64,000 nucleotides of DNA, from the NCBI RefSeq assembly GCF_033095965.1, contig NZ_AP026801.1, positions 1,880,001 through 1,944,000 of the forward strand, given 5' to 3'. Below are positions 24,888 to 33,181 of this stretch, piece after piece. Source of the DNA: Xylocopilactobacillus apis (GTDB lineage Bacteria > Bacillota > Bacilli > Lactobacillales > Lactobacillaceae). Numbering within the stretch: position 1 is the stretch's first letter; every line of letters starts with the position of its first letter. The notes under the pieces were generated by a model that was not told where the DNA came from, did not search any database, and saw only the letters and a list, made by a program, of their open reading frames with translations. Made by a program: the position numbers and the translations under genes.

Positions 24888-25646
24888 TTATTCTTTATCT
24901 AACATTGCGGTTAAACTCTCGCTGATTCTCGTTAGAAATTGCTTTTGGTTTAGTTCCCCCCGATAGATCTGATGATAAATCATCCCATCTCGAATAAATA
25001 AAACTCGCTTGCTGTGACTGGCTGCCACTGCACTATGCGTGACCATTAAAGTGGTTTGACCTCTATCATTTAATTCTTCAAGTAAATCTAACAGTTCTTC
25101 TGAAGTTTTTGAATCTAGTGCTCCGGTCGGCTCATCAGCTAAGAGAAGTTTAGGCTGAGTAATAATTGCTCTTGCTGCAGCTACCCGCTGCTCTTGTCCG
25201 CCTGATAATTCATACGGGCGTTTACTTAATAGATCTGTTAAGCCAAGGCGCGGAGCAATTTCTGCTAACCGATCGGTCATTAGTTCTAATGACGATTTTG
25301 CGAGAACCAACGGCAGAAAAATATTGTCCTGAACATTAAAATTATCCAATAAATCGAAATCTTGAAAAATAAAACCTAAATTCTCTCTGCGAAATTTTGC
25401 TCGCTTGTCTTCAGGAACTTGATTTAAATTCGTTTCATCTAAGGTAATTGTCCCGCCGCTCGGTTCATCAAGTGTTGCAATCAAGTTTAAAAGGGTACTC
25501 TTTCCTGCGCCTGATTCTCCCATAATTGAGACAAATTCTCCTGCTTCTACCTCGAAACTGATCCCTTTTAAGACTTTTTCTGGGTGAGTTTTAAACTTTC
25601 CATAGTACGTTTTCTCTACATTTTTTAGGCGTAATAATGAACTCAT
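24888..25646 (-). CDS. Bce-type ABC transporter ATP-binding protein
   Basis: 252 residues with a complete ABC cassette: Walker A GESGAGKST (43-51), Q-loop FQDFD, signature LSGGQEQRVAAARA, Walker B LLLADEPTGALD, and the switch His in VTHSA. Sequence and context are those of BceA/MacB-type ATPases paired with FtsX-like permeases. It starts nine bases after the kinase gene. It would energise target release at the cytoplasmic face of the permease. Confidence 0.9.
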   Translation of the reverse strand: MSSLLRLKNVEKTYYGKFKTHPEKVLKGISFEVEAGEFVSIMGESGAGKSTLLNLIATLDEPSGGTITLDETNLNQVPEDKRAKFRRENLGFIFQDFDLLDNFNVQDNIFLPLVLAKSSLELMTDRLAEIAPRLGLTDLLSKRPYELSGGQEQRVAAARAIITQPKLLLADEPTGALDSKTSEELLDLLEELNDRGQTTLMVTHSAVAASHSKRVLFIRDGMIYHQIYRGELNQKQFLTRISESLTAMLDKE

Positions 25647-25655
25647 TAAATTCTC

Positions 25656-26630
25656 CTATTCAACGTCCCAAGCTTGCTGCGGAAAATGGATCGCAATTTC
25701 AGTATATTTTCCAACCTCAGAAGCGGCGGTCATTTTAAGTCCCAGCTTCTTAGCAATCTCATTACTTAGATAAAGACCTAATCCACTGGCTTTCTGATTC
25801 TCTCTTCCGTTATAACCTGAATATCCTTGTTCAAAAATTCGCGGAAGATCTTCTGGTAAGATGCCAATTCCTGTATCAGCGAAGATAATTGCGTCCCCTT
25901 TGGCATATATTCTAATTTCACCTTCAGAAGTATATTTAATCGAATTCGTGAGCACCTGTTCAAAGATAAACCGCAGCCATTGCGAATCACTAACCACAGT
26001 TGGCAGTTCTTCTACAGTAACTTTTAAGTCTTTAGCAATAAATAGTTTTGCTAAATCTCTAACCGTCTCTTGTACCAATGGCGTTAAAGAAATTTTGGTC
26101 AAAACCAGGTCGGTGTTAACGGTCGTTAATTTTAAATAGTTGAGCATCACTTTTAAGTAGCGGTTAATATTTTCTATCTCTAATCTAGCAGCAGCTGAAT
26201 CAATTGGTTCAACCTGCATTAAGAGGTCTAGCGCTGTGAGCGGGGTTTTAATTTGATGCGTCCAAAGCTGCAGCGTATCAATAATATCCGTCTGAATATC
26301 TGCCAGCTGCGTCTTTAATTCTTCAAGATTCTCTTCTTCAAATCTAATTATTTCCTGATAATCACTGCTGAGAGCATCATTTGTCTTAGGAAGTTCCTCG
26401 AAATCAATAACTTTAGACTGTTTGATGTGCTCTAAATTTTGGTAACTGCTTTTAAATCTCAAAAAATCCCAAATCCAAAGGACTAATACGGGCACTGCTG
26501 AAATAAAGACTGTATTGAGAAATAACGTCCACGGCTGCACTAAAAGAACGGTCATTAATGCGGTAATTGCCATTAAAACAATTGGAATTACTACTATCAG
26601 CCAGCGGCTTTTTAAATAAGATTTAATCAT
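25656..26630 (-). CDS. Intramembrane-sensing histidine kinase (BceS-like)
   Basis: 324 residues. Two adjacent membrane helices near the N-terminus (about 10-28 and 33-55) with almost no extracellular loop mark an intramembrane-sensing kinase that takes its signal from the ABC permease. The phospho-acceptor is in LQLWTHQIKTPL (His about 122). The ATPase part has an N-box (FEQVLTNSIKYT), a G1 box (IIFADTGIGI) and a G2 box (ASGLGLYLS). Its ATG overlaps the regulator stop (ATGA). Confidence 0.9.
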   Translation of the reverse strand: MIKSYLKSRWLIVVIPIVLMAITALMTVLLVQPWTLFLNTVFISAVPVLVLWIWDFLRFKSSYQNLEHIKQSKVIDFEELPKTNDALSSDYQEIIRFEEENLEELKTQLADIQTDIIDTLQLWTHQIKTPLTALDLLMQVEPIDSAAARLEIENINRYLKVMLNYLKLTTVNTDLVLTKISLTPLVQETVRDLAKLFIAKDLKVTVEELPTVVSDSQWLRFIFEQVLTNSIKYTSEGEIRIYAKGDAIIFADTGIGILPEDLPRIFEQGYSGYNGRENQKASGLGLYLSNEIAKKLGLKMTAASEVGKYTEIAIHFPQQAWDVE

Positions 26631-27316
26631 TTACTTAATTCCAAATTCAATTTATAACCCGAACCTTTTACTGTCACGATAAATGGCGCTAAGCCGATTG
26701 ACTCAACTTTTTTTCGCAAGCGATTTACTGTCACCGCGAGAGTGTTGCGGTCAATAAAATCATCACCTTCCCACAGCTTATTAATCATCTGTTCGCGAGT
26801 TACCAGCTGATCGATATTCTCAAATAATAAGCCCAATAACTTGGTTTCAATCGGTGAAAGACTCACCCTGCCCGTTTCATTTAAAATTTTGTGATCAGCA
26901 ATATCCAGCGTGTAACCTCCTTCTGTAATCTTCGTCTCAGAAACTTGGTACTGATAGACCCGCCTTAGTGATCCTTTAATTTTTGCAAGGAGGACTGACA
27001 GCTCGACTGGTTTTGCCAGAAAATCATCAGCCCCTAAATCCATTGCCATTACAAGATTTGGATCATCTCCTGCACTAGTTAGAAAAACGACTGGCACCTT
27101 TGAAGTTTGGCGGATTATTTCTAACCAATGGAACCCATTAAAATATGGCAGCATTAAATCCATAATCACCAAATCTGGTTCAAAGTATGAAAAGTCTTTA
27201 TCAACTACATTCAAATGTTTAGCAATCTGAACCTCGTATCCGTGTTCTATTAGAAATTTGCTGATTGTCTGAGCAATAACCGTATCATCTTCGACGATCA
27301 TAATTTTATTATGCAA
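26627..27316 (-). CDS. OmpR-family response regulator (BceR-like)
   Basis: 229 residues: a receiver domain (MIVEDDTVIAQTISK near the start, phospho-acceptor Asp in LVIMDLMLPYF at about 53, Lys in DDFLAKPVE) and a C-terminal winged-helix DNA-binding domain (ETKLLGLLFENIDQLVTRE and NTLAVTVNRLRKKV). The start is a TTG with AGGAGG six bases upstream. As first gene of the cluster it probably controls this operon. No clear inverted-repeat target was picked out upstream. Confidence 0.9.
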   Translation of the reverse strand: MHNKIMIVEDDTVIAQTISKFLIEHGYEVQIAKHLNVVDKDFSYFEPDLVIMDLMLPYFNGFHWLEIIRQTSKVPVVFLTSAGDDPNLVMAMDLGADDFLAKPVELSVLLAKIKGSLRRVYQYQVSETKITEGGYTLDIADHKILNETGRVSLSPIETKLLGLLFENIDQLVTREQMINKLWEGDDFIDRNTLAVTVNRLRKKVESIGLAPFIVTVKGSGYKLNLELSK

Positions 27317-27373
27317 ATAATGCCTCCTATTGCTATAATTGTACCAATTAAAAATATAATTGGATAATTAGTA

Positions 27374-27817
27374 ATGAACGAAATTGAAAAATATTGGCAA
27401 GTTTTTGCTGATAAGAATAAACTCACAAATGCCGCTTATGAGGCATGGGCTTTTGGTGATAATCCTAAAACTGCTGATGAATTAGCAAAATTGGTTCTAG
27501 AAGGCAAAAAAACGGCAACCAGCTCCCGCTTTGTAAAAGGAGATAAATTGCCGCAAGTCGGTGAATACAACATCATTTTAGATGGACAGGGACACCCTGT
27601 TTGTATTACCCAAACGCTGAGCGTTGAAATTATGCCGTTTAAAAATGTTTCAGCCGAACACGCATATCTTGAAGGTGAAGATGACCGAACACTTGCTTCA
27701 TGGAGAAATGTTCACCGAGATTTTTTTACCAGAGAATGCCTCGATGAAGGAAAGACCTTTACTGAAGAAATTCCTTGTGTCTGTGAAGTTTTTAAAGCCA
27801 TTCGTGATAATGCTTAA
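27374..27817 (+). CDS. ASCH-domain protein
   Basis: 147 residues of the ASCH superfamily (a PUA-like beta-barrel proposed to bind RNA; some members are amidohydrolases acting on N4-acetylcytidine). The motifs are WAFGDNPKTADELAKLVLEGKKTATSS, GEYNIILDGQGHPVCITQTLSVEI and a late WRNVHRDFF. The gene is divergent from the Bce-like regulator, 57 bases away. Its 3' end overlaps the convergent mgtA by 26 bases. The physiological role is unknown. Confidence 0.8.
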   Translation: MNEIEKYWQVFADKNKLTNAAYEAWAFGDNPKTADELAKLVLEGKKTATSSRFVKGDKLPQVGEYNIILDGQGHPVCITQTLSVEIMPFKNVSAEHAYLEGEDDRTLASWRNVHRDFFTRECLDEGKTFTEEIPCVCEVFKAIRDNA

Positions 27818-30407
27818 TGTATTGCCGTTTGACTGTTTCAACCGTTAATAAATATCCAAGCGTTAGAATCACAACTGCGATGAAGTAGGTCCCTGGCAGA
27901 CGGCCGAAATCAAAAGCCACTCTTAATGGAGTTAATACTACAATTAATCCCGCAAATATTGCCAACAGGGTTGCAAGGATTACTGTGTTAGAAGCATGCC
28001 GTTTGATACTCGGTACTTTTTGCGTTCTAAAAACATAGACAACTAAAGTCTGCGTTAAAAGTCCCACAACAAACCATCCGGCTTGAAAAAGATGCTGCCA
28101 CACAAGACTTCCTGCATGTGCTCCAACGCCAAAAATTGTCCACAGCGTAACAAACGTTAAAACATCAAAAATTGAACTCAATGGTCCAAAGATAACCGTA
28201 AATTTAAATAGTCCTTTTATCCGCCAAGGTGTCGGTTTCATTAAAGTTTCACGGTCAACGTTGTCCCACGGAATTGACATTTGAGAAGTATCATAGATTA
28301 AATTCTGAACTAATAGCTGTACTGATAACATTGGCAAAAATGGCAAAAAAATACTTGCAATCAAAACTGACAAGGCGTTTCCAAAATTAGAAGAAATTGT
28401 CATTTTGATATACTTCATCGTATTTGCATAAACTTTACGGCCTTCGACAATTCCAGTTTCAAGCACCAGTAAACTTTTTTCAAGTAAGACTATATCAGAA
28501 ACATCTTTAGTGATATCAGCAGCATTCTTCACACTAATTCCAACATCTGCCTGGCGTAAAGCCGGTGCATCATTGATTCCATCGCCCATAAAGCCGACCG
28601 TATTGCCATAATGGCGCATTACTTTAATCACCCGTGCTTTTTGTTCAGGACTTAACTTAACAAAAAGATCGTGATGCTCGACTACTTCCAGTAATGATTC
28701 ATCATCTAGCTGATCAATTTCTTGTCCTTGAACTACTTCCAAGTTATCAATCCCGACGTCATCAGCGACGTGCTGAGTAATAATGGCGTTATCGCCTGTT
28801 AAAATTTTGACTTTAACCCCGTGCTCCCGCAAAAGCTTAATTGCTTTTTCGGCATCTTTTTTGGGCGGGTCAAGAAATCCAAGAAAACCTGCGATCGTCA
28901 TTTCCTTTTCATCATCAATCGTATAATCATTATCCTGATGCAGATCCATTCGATAAGCAATCATCAAAACCCGCATGCCCTGCTCGTTTAACTTGCGGTT
29001 AGTTTTTGCCAGCTGTTCTTTAATTTCTGGCGTTAAAATCTCTTTTTTCTCGCCAATCATTACGTACTTAGAGATGCTCAACATTTCTTCAAAAGCACCT
29101 TTCGTAATCATCCATTGATGATCGTCATTTCTAACTGCTACTGTTGAGCGGCGGCGTGAAAAATCAAAAGGAATTTCGTCAAACTTATTCAATCCCTGTG
29201 GTAGAGTCTTTTCTTGCTCTGGGTGCTCACGAACATACTCAATAATGGCTGCATCCATTAAATTGCTCCAGCCGGTCTGATAATTTGAATTCATATACGC
29301 AAGCTGCAAAACATGGTCGTTATCCTCACCAAATACATTCACGTGCCGCATAACAACAACTCGATCTTCTGTTAGAGTGCCCGTCTTATCAGTAAAAAGC
29401 GTGTTAATGGCACCAAGGCTTTGAATGGCATTAAGCCTTTTAACTATCACATCTTCTTTTGCCATTGTTAGAGCGCCTTTGGCTAAATTACTATTAACTA
29501 CTGTCGGCAGCATTTCTGGGGTTAAGCCCACTGCGATTGCGATTGCAAAGAAGAACGCCTGTCCCCAATCATTTTTCGTCAATCCATTAATTAAAAAGAC
29601 AATCGGTACCAACGCCACCATCATTAAAATCAGAAATTTACTGACTGAGCGCATGCCTTTTTCGAAATTACCAACTGCCTTTTTAGTGGTGACACTTTGA
29701 GCAATTCCGCTAAAGAAAGTATGGCGCCCAGTTTTTAAAATGACTGCTTTTCCGTAGCCTGAAAGAACATCAGTTCCCATAAAAACTAAATTATGCTGAT
29801 CAAATGCTGTTCCCTCTTCATCAACTTCCTGGGGTGCAGTGCTTTTTTCGACGGGCATTGATTCACCGGTTAAAGAGGATTGATTGATGAATAGATCCCT
29901 AGTTTCAAAAAGATAAGCGTCTGCTGGAATCATATCCCCTGTGCGCAATTCAATCACATCACCGGGAACAATTTCGTCCATTGGAATTTCTCTGGCAACT
30001 CCATCTCGAATCACTGCACTGGTGTTTTGGATTAGCTTGGTTAAATCACTGCTCGCTTTTTGAGAACGATATTCTTGGCGAAACCGGATCCCGACTGATA
30101 AAGCAATCATCAAAAACATTACCGTCGCGCCGTCGAAATCACCCGTTATTAATGAAACGATTGCCAACATTAATAACACGTAAACAAAAGGATCATTAAA
30201 AGAAAACAGCAAAATCAAATACCATGGCTTGGCATGCTGACTTGAAACAGTGTTCAGACCATATTTTTCCTGCAGCTCTTCAATAGAACTGCTTAAAAGT
30301 CCGTTAGGTGACGACTTTAACTGTTTTAAAACGTCCGATGAGGTCATTGCACTAATTTTCTTTAATTCTTCTTGCTTTGGTGAAATACTGCGTTTACGAT
30401 TTTTCAT
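27792..30407 (-). CDS. mgtA: Magnesium-translocating P-type ATPase
   Basis: 871 residues of the MgtA/MgtB group (P3B ATPases), importing Mg2+ at the cell membrane. The actuator TGES (about residue 187), phosphorylation site DKTGTLTED (about 341-349), KGA nucleotide-binding motif, and hinge GDGINDAPALRQADVGISV are complete. Membrane helices lie at about 65-105, 265-315 and in the last 170 residues. No Mg2+ M-box riboswitch is visible in the 137 bases before the start, and the Shine-Dalgarno is weak. Related Ca2+ ATPases are less likely by sequence. Confidence 0.88.
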   Translation of the reverse strand: MKNRKRSISPKQEELKKISAMTSSDVLKQLKSSPNGLLSSSIEELQEKYGLNTVSSQHAKPWYLILLFSFNDPFVYVLLMLAIVSLITGDFDGATVMFLMIALSVGIRFRQEYRSQKASSDLTKLIQNTSAVIRDGVAREIPMDEIVPGDVIELRTGDMIPADAYLFETRDLFINQSSLTGESMPVEKSTAPQEVDEEGTAFDQHNLVFMGTDVLSGYGKAVILKTGRHTFFSGIAQSVTTKKAVGNFEKGMRSVSKFLILMMVALVPIVFLINGLTKNDWGQAFFFAIAIAVGLTPEMLPTVVNSNLAKGALTMAKEDVIVKRLNAIQSLGAINTLFTDKTGTLTEDRVVVMRHVNVFGEDNDHVLQLAYMNSNYQTGWSNLMDAAIIEYVREHPEQEKTLPQGLNKFDEIPFDFSRRRSTVAVRNDDHQWMITKGAFEEMLSISKYVMIGEKKEILTPEIKEQLAKTNRKLNEQGMRVLMIAYRMDLHQDNDYTIDDEKEMTIAGFLGFLDPPKKDAEKAIKLLREHGVKVKILTGDNAIITQHVADDVGIDNLEVVQGQEIDQLDDESLLEVVEHHDLFVKLSPEQKARVIKVMRHYGNTVGFMGDGINDAPALRQADVGISVKNAADITKDVSDIVLLEKSLLVLETGIVEGRKVYANTMKYIKMTISSNFGNALSVLIASIFLPFLPMLSVQLLVQNLIYDTSQMSIPWDNVDRETLMKPTPWRIKGLFKFTVIFGPLSSIFDVLTFVTLWTIFGVGAHAGSLVWQHLFQAGWFVVGLLTQTLVVYVFRTQKVPSIKRHASNTVILATLLAIFAGLIVVLTPLRVAFDFGRLPGTYFIAVVILTLGYLLTVETVKRQYIKHYHEWL

Positions 30408-30544
30408 TAACTTTCATTGCGAATCTTTATCTGCCCGCTGAACCCTTCTTTGCTTTAATTATATTACTAATTGTATATCAATTTGCTTTATAGATCTAAA
30501 CTCAATGAGCTACAATATAAAAAATACAGAAAGGAAAAATATTT

Positions 30545-31588
30545 GTGATTCCATTTTATAATCCAGCATTAAGTTATGAAGACAACTACCGAGAAGGACC
30601 ATTTGCCGCATTTGCTGAAGAACCTTCTAAATCTGTAAATACTGTTAACCAGACCCAATTTTTAAACTTACCAATCAATCTGCCTTTTGGAATTCCGGCC
30701 GGTCCTCTATTGAATTCAAAATACGTCATCGCTGCTTTGAATTATGGTTTTGATCTTGTAACTTATAAGACTGTCCGCACAACTACTACTCCTAGTCAGC
30801 CGCTGCCAAACGTACTGTCCGTTCACCCTTTGGAAGATAATTTTCTGCCTCACAGTAAAGTGTTAGCTGACCATAATTTTGAATCCCCAATTTCAATTAC
30901 TAATTCCTTTGGCGTCCCATCTTATGATCCAGACATTTGGCAGCCTGATCTTGCAAAATCTGTCAGTGCTGCTAGAGATGGTCAATACGTCATTGGAAGT
31001 TTTCAAGGTACTAATAGACCAAACGAAAAAATTGAGAACGATTACGCCCTTGCCGCCAAATTAGTCAGCGAAGCCAATGCTGCAATTTTAGAAGCTAATT
31101 TAAGCTGCCCGAACGAAGGGAAGGATCAGCTGCTTTGTTTTGATTATGACAAGGTTCAACGAGTTGCTTACGAAATCAAAAACGCGGTTCCCGACCGGCC
31201 TTTATTATTAAAACTAGCATTCTTTGAACCCAATCAAGACCTTCAGGAATTCGTTAAAAAACTGCTTGGAATTGTTGACGGATTTACAGCAATCAATACA
31301 CTTCCGGGAAAACCGATTGATCAAGCTGGACTTCCTGCTTTAGATCAAAAACGACCTACAGCAGGAATTTGCGGAGACTCAATTCGCTGGGCTGGTCTTG
31401 ATATGGTTAAACGTTTGGCTGAACTTCGCCGAGAATTAGCTGCTGATTTTGCAATTATTGGCGTCGGCGGAGTCAGTTCACCTGAACATTATCAGAAATA
31501 CCTCTCTTGCGGTGCAGATGCTGTCATGAGCGCAACTGGCGCCATGTGGAATCCCTATTTAGCTTTTGAGATAAAAAATAATGCTTGA
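30545..31588 (+). CDS. Dihydroorotate dehydrogenase-family protein
   Basis: 347 residues of the FMN-dependent dihydroorotate dehydrogenase fold. FGIPAGPLLNSKYV and YKTVRTTTTP form the N-terminal FMN region. EANLSCPNEG holds the catalytic-base region typical of class 1 enzymes (Cys in NLSCPN). LKLAFFEPN, GVGGVSSPEHYQKYLSCGADAV and SATGAMWNP complete the phosphate site. It is longer than the usual 310 residues, with a distinct N-terminus. The start is a GTG with AAAGG upstream. No other pyrimidine gene is nearby, so the substrate is not certain. The stop codon overlaps the -35 box of the next promoter. Confidence 0.75.
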   Translation: MIPFYNPALSYEDNYREGPFAAFAEEPSKSVNTVNQTQFLNLPINLPFGIPAGPLLNSKYVIAALNYGFDLVTYKTVRTTTTPSQPLPNVLSVHPLEDNFLPHSKVLADHNFESPISITNSFGVPSYDPDIWQPDLAKSVSAARDGQYVIGSFQGTNRPNEKIENDYALAAKLVSEANAAILEANLSCPNEGKDQLLCFDYDKVQRVAYEIKNAVPDRPLLLKLAFFEPNQDLQEFVKKLLGIVDGFTAINTLPGKPIDQAGLPALDQKRPTAGICGDSIRWAGLDMVKRLAELRRELAADFAIIGVGGVSSPEHYQKYLSCGADAVMSATGAMWNPYLAFEIKNNA

Positions 31589-31613
31589 CGCTTTCACAAA
31601 ATTCACATATAAT
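31585..31613 (+). promoter_or_regulatory. Consensus promoter of the first TrpX-like unit
   Basis: TTGACG (31585-31590), 17 bases, TATAAT (31608-31613). The -35 box overlaps the stop codon of the preceding gene. Transcription should start near 31620, placing the leader peptide ATG about 22 bases into the RNA. A matching promoter precedes the second copy at 32890. Confidence 0.85.
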
Positions 31614-31641
31614 TTTCATCAACAAGTTGGAGGTAATTCTT

Positions 31642-31707
31642 ATGAATAAGAATTTAAAACATTGCTTACAACTAAATAACCGTTACTACTATAGCTATTA
31701 TGGATAG
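31642..31707 (+). CDS. Tyrosine-rich leader peptide (attenuator)
   Basis: A 21-codon ORF with a strong GTTGGAGG site eight bases before its ATG. Its C-terminal part reads RYYYSYYG: five Tyr codons in a span of six. The stop (TAG, 31705-31707) touches the first base of the hairpin that follows, as expected of a ribosome-sensing leader. The second unit has a homologous peptide with Phe in three of these positions. I infer that ribosomes pausing at Tyr codons when Tyr-tRNA is short set the fold of the RNA downstream. Confidence 0.85.
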   Translation: MNKNLKHCLQLNNRYYYSYYG

Positions 31708-31872
31708 TGTTTAAATTCATCAAGGTGGATTTAAACACATGAAAGTTTGAATTCATCTATGATGGCTATGGAGTTTTGCTTTGCGGTTAGCCACCTAGAT
31801 CTCTAAGTGGCTAACAAAATAATCGAATCTGATGTCTTTTGGACCCACTTAGAAACTAAGTGGGTATTTTTT
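31707..31872 (+). promoter_or_regulatory. Transcription attenuator: alternative helices and terminator (Tyr unit)
   Basis: Helix 1-2: GTGTTTAAAT (31707-31716) with ATTTAAACAC (31729-31738). Helix 2-3, exclusive with it: ATTTAAAC with GTTTGAAT (31745-31752). A TGGCTA box at about 31763-31768 can pair with TAGCCA at 31788-31793. The strong hairpin GTTAGCCAC/GTGGCTAAC (31786-31794 with 31807-31815) sequesters CTAAGTGG (31803-31810). If freed, CTAAGTGG can pair with CCACTTAG (31845-31852) as an antiterminator. Otherwise ACCCACTTAG/CTAAGTGGGT (31843-31865) forms a terminator with a T6 run. A chain of switches thus links the leader peptide to the terminator. Confidence 0.8.
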
Positions 31873-31890
31873 ATTAGACGGAGGGAAAAA

Positions 31891-32862
31891 ATGAAAGCAA
31901 AGAAATTAATTATTGGTATGAGTTTGGCAGGAGCCTTATTACTAGGCGGGTGCAGCAATAAATCAAGTAATAGCTCTTCCACCAAGGTCAAGCATGTTGG
32001 AGTTTTACAAGTTGTCCAGCACCCTTCCTTAGATAAAGCCTACACTGGCTTTAAAAAAGGATTAAAAGAGAGCGGATATGTTGAAGGTAAAAACCTTAAA
32101 ATCGATTATCAAAATGCCCAAAATAATCAAGATAATTTAAAAAGTATGAGTGAAAAACTCGTCAACGATAAATCTGATCTAATTTTAGGTATTGCCACTC
32201 CGGCAGCTCAAAGTGTTGCCACTGCAACTCCCAAAATCCCAACAGTTGTAACTGCAGTGACTGACTTAAAAGCAGCAAAATTAGTGAAATCAGATCAAAA
32301 ACCCGGTGGCAATGTCACTGGAACGACTGATATGGTTCCAATTGATAAACAAATCGATTTACTTTTATCTATCGTACCAAAAGCCAAAACAATCGGTATT
32401 ATGTATAACGCTGGTGAATCAAATTCTAAAATTCAAGCTGATTTAGCCGTTAAAGCATTGAAAAAAGCAGGAGTTAAAGTTTTAATCAAAACTGCTAATA
32501 CCACCAATGACGTACAACAGGTCACCGAAACCTTAGCAAATTCAACTGATGGAATCTATGTCCCAACTGATAATACTTTTTCATCAGCCGCAGCACTAAG
32601 CGGTAAAATTGTGAAAGAAAAGAAAATCCCATTAGTCGCTGGTTCGACCGATCATGTGAAACTAGGCGGTCTTGCTACAATTGGGATTGACTATGAATTA
32701 TTAGGTGAACAGACTGGCAAAATGGCTGCAAAAATTTTGGATGGAAAAGCAAAACCAGAAACAATGCCAGTCCAAAAAGCCAAAAGTTTAAAACTATACG
32801 TTAACAAAGATATGGCTAAAGCACTTGGAATTGACCCCAATAGTATCAAGGCTCCAAAATAA
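31891..32862 (+). CDS. TrpX-type ABC transporter substrate-binding lipoprotein (copy 1, Tyr-leader unit)
   Basis: 323 residues from the ATG at 31891 (GGAGGG five bases upstream, just after the terminator). The lipobox is LLLGGC, giving a lipid-anchored Cys at about residue 21. The mature protein is a type-1 periplasmic-binding fold of the COG2984 group (VGVLQVVQHPSLDKAYTGFKKG, IATPAAQSVATATP, TGTTDMVPIDKQ and IYVPTDNTF), predicted in other Firmicutes to serve aromatic amino acids (TrpX). It is about 85% identical by eye to the second copy. The Tyr-rich leader points to tyrosine or aromatic uptake. It has no permease of its own and probably shares the downstream one. Confidence 0.85.
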   Translation: MKAKKLIIGMSLAGALLLGGCSNKSSNSSSTKVKHVGVLQVVQHPSLDKAYTGFKKGLKESGYVEGKNLKIDYQNAQNNQDNLKSMSEKLVNDKSDLILGIATPAAQSVATATPKIPTVVTAVTDLKAAKLVKSDQKPGGNVTGTTDMVPIDKQIDLLLSIVPKAKTIGIMYNAGESNSKIQADLAVKALKKAGVKVLIKTANTTNDVQQVTETLANSTDGIYVPTDNTFSSAAALSGKIVKEKKIPLVAGSTDHVKLGGLATIGIDYELLGEQTGKMAAKILDGKAKPETMPVQKAKSLKLYVNKDMAKALGIDPNSIKAPK

Positions 32863-32889
32863 ATTTTTCAGAAAAATGTATTTTTATGC

Positions 32890-32918
32890 TTGACGCTGGC
32901 AATTTATTCTCATATAAT
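32890..32918 (+). promoter_or_regulatory. Consensus promoter of the second TrpX-like unit
   Basis: TTGACG (32890-32895), 17 bases, TATAAT (32913-32918), the same hexamers and spacing as the first unit. It lies 28 bases after the first substrate-binding gene, with no strong terminator between, so readthrough from unit 1 may add to its expression. Confidence 0.85.
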
Positions 32919-32947
32919 TTTAAACATCAAGTTGGAGGTAATTCTTA

Positions 32948-33013
32948 ATGATTAAGAATTTAAAACAAAACTTACAACTGAATAACCGTTTTTACTTTAG
33001 CTATTTTAGATAG
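32948..33013 (+). CDS. Phenylalanine/tyrosine-rich leader peptide (attenuator)
   Basis: A 21-codon ORF, homologous to the Tyr leader, with GTTGGAGG upstream. The C-terminal part reads RFYFSYFR: Phe, Tyr, Phe, Ser, Tyr, Phe. Three of the five Tyr positions of copy 1 are Phe here, while the spacing and the Arg and Ser stay the same. The TAG stop at 33011-33013 is next to the first helix. The pattern indicates a change of sensed amino acid from Tyr to Phe plus Tyr. Confidence 0.85.
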   Translation: MIKNLKQNLQLNNRFYFSYFR

Positions 33014-33181
33014 CGTTTGTATTCATCAAGATGGATACAAACGAATGCAGGTTTGTATTTATCTATGATGGCTAGAGCAATTTGTCTTACGGTTAGCCAC
33101 CTAGACCTCTAAGTGGCTAACGAAACTAGATTGTCTACGACAGTTCAAATAACCACTTAGCAGCTGAGTGGTTATTTTTTT
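33014..33181 (+). promoter_or_regulatory. Transcription attenuator: alternative helices and terminator (Phe/Tyr unit)
   Basis: Same plan as unit 1. Helix 1-2: CGTTTGTAT/ATACAAACG (33014-33022 with 33035-33043). Helix 2-3: ATACAAAC with GTTTGTAT (33051-33058), a perfect match. Sequestering hairpin: GTTAGCCAC/GTGGCTAAC (33092-33100 with 33113-33121). Antiterminator: CTAAGTGG (33109-33116) with CCACTTAG (33153-33160). Terminator: AACCACTTAG/CTGAGTGGTT (33151-33173) and a T7 run. Helix 1-2 and the terminator stem carry paired changes relative to unit 1, which supports both helices. Confidence 0.8.

Noticed and set aside
30408-30544. Mg2+ M-box riboswitch upstream of mgtA
   Set aside because: The 137-base gap is too short, AT-rich and lacks the conserved M-box segments.
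31807-31890. Longer N-terminus of the first TrpX-like protein from a start at 31807
   Set aside because: This stretch is the attenuator and terminator RNA. The ATG at 31891 has GGAGGG at the right distance and begins a perfect lipoprotein signal.
31585-31890. T-box riboswitch explanation for the TrpX leader
   Set aside because: No T-box AGGGUGGNACCGCG sequence or stem I is present. The region is instead organised around a translated Tyr-rich ORF and alternative helices.
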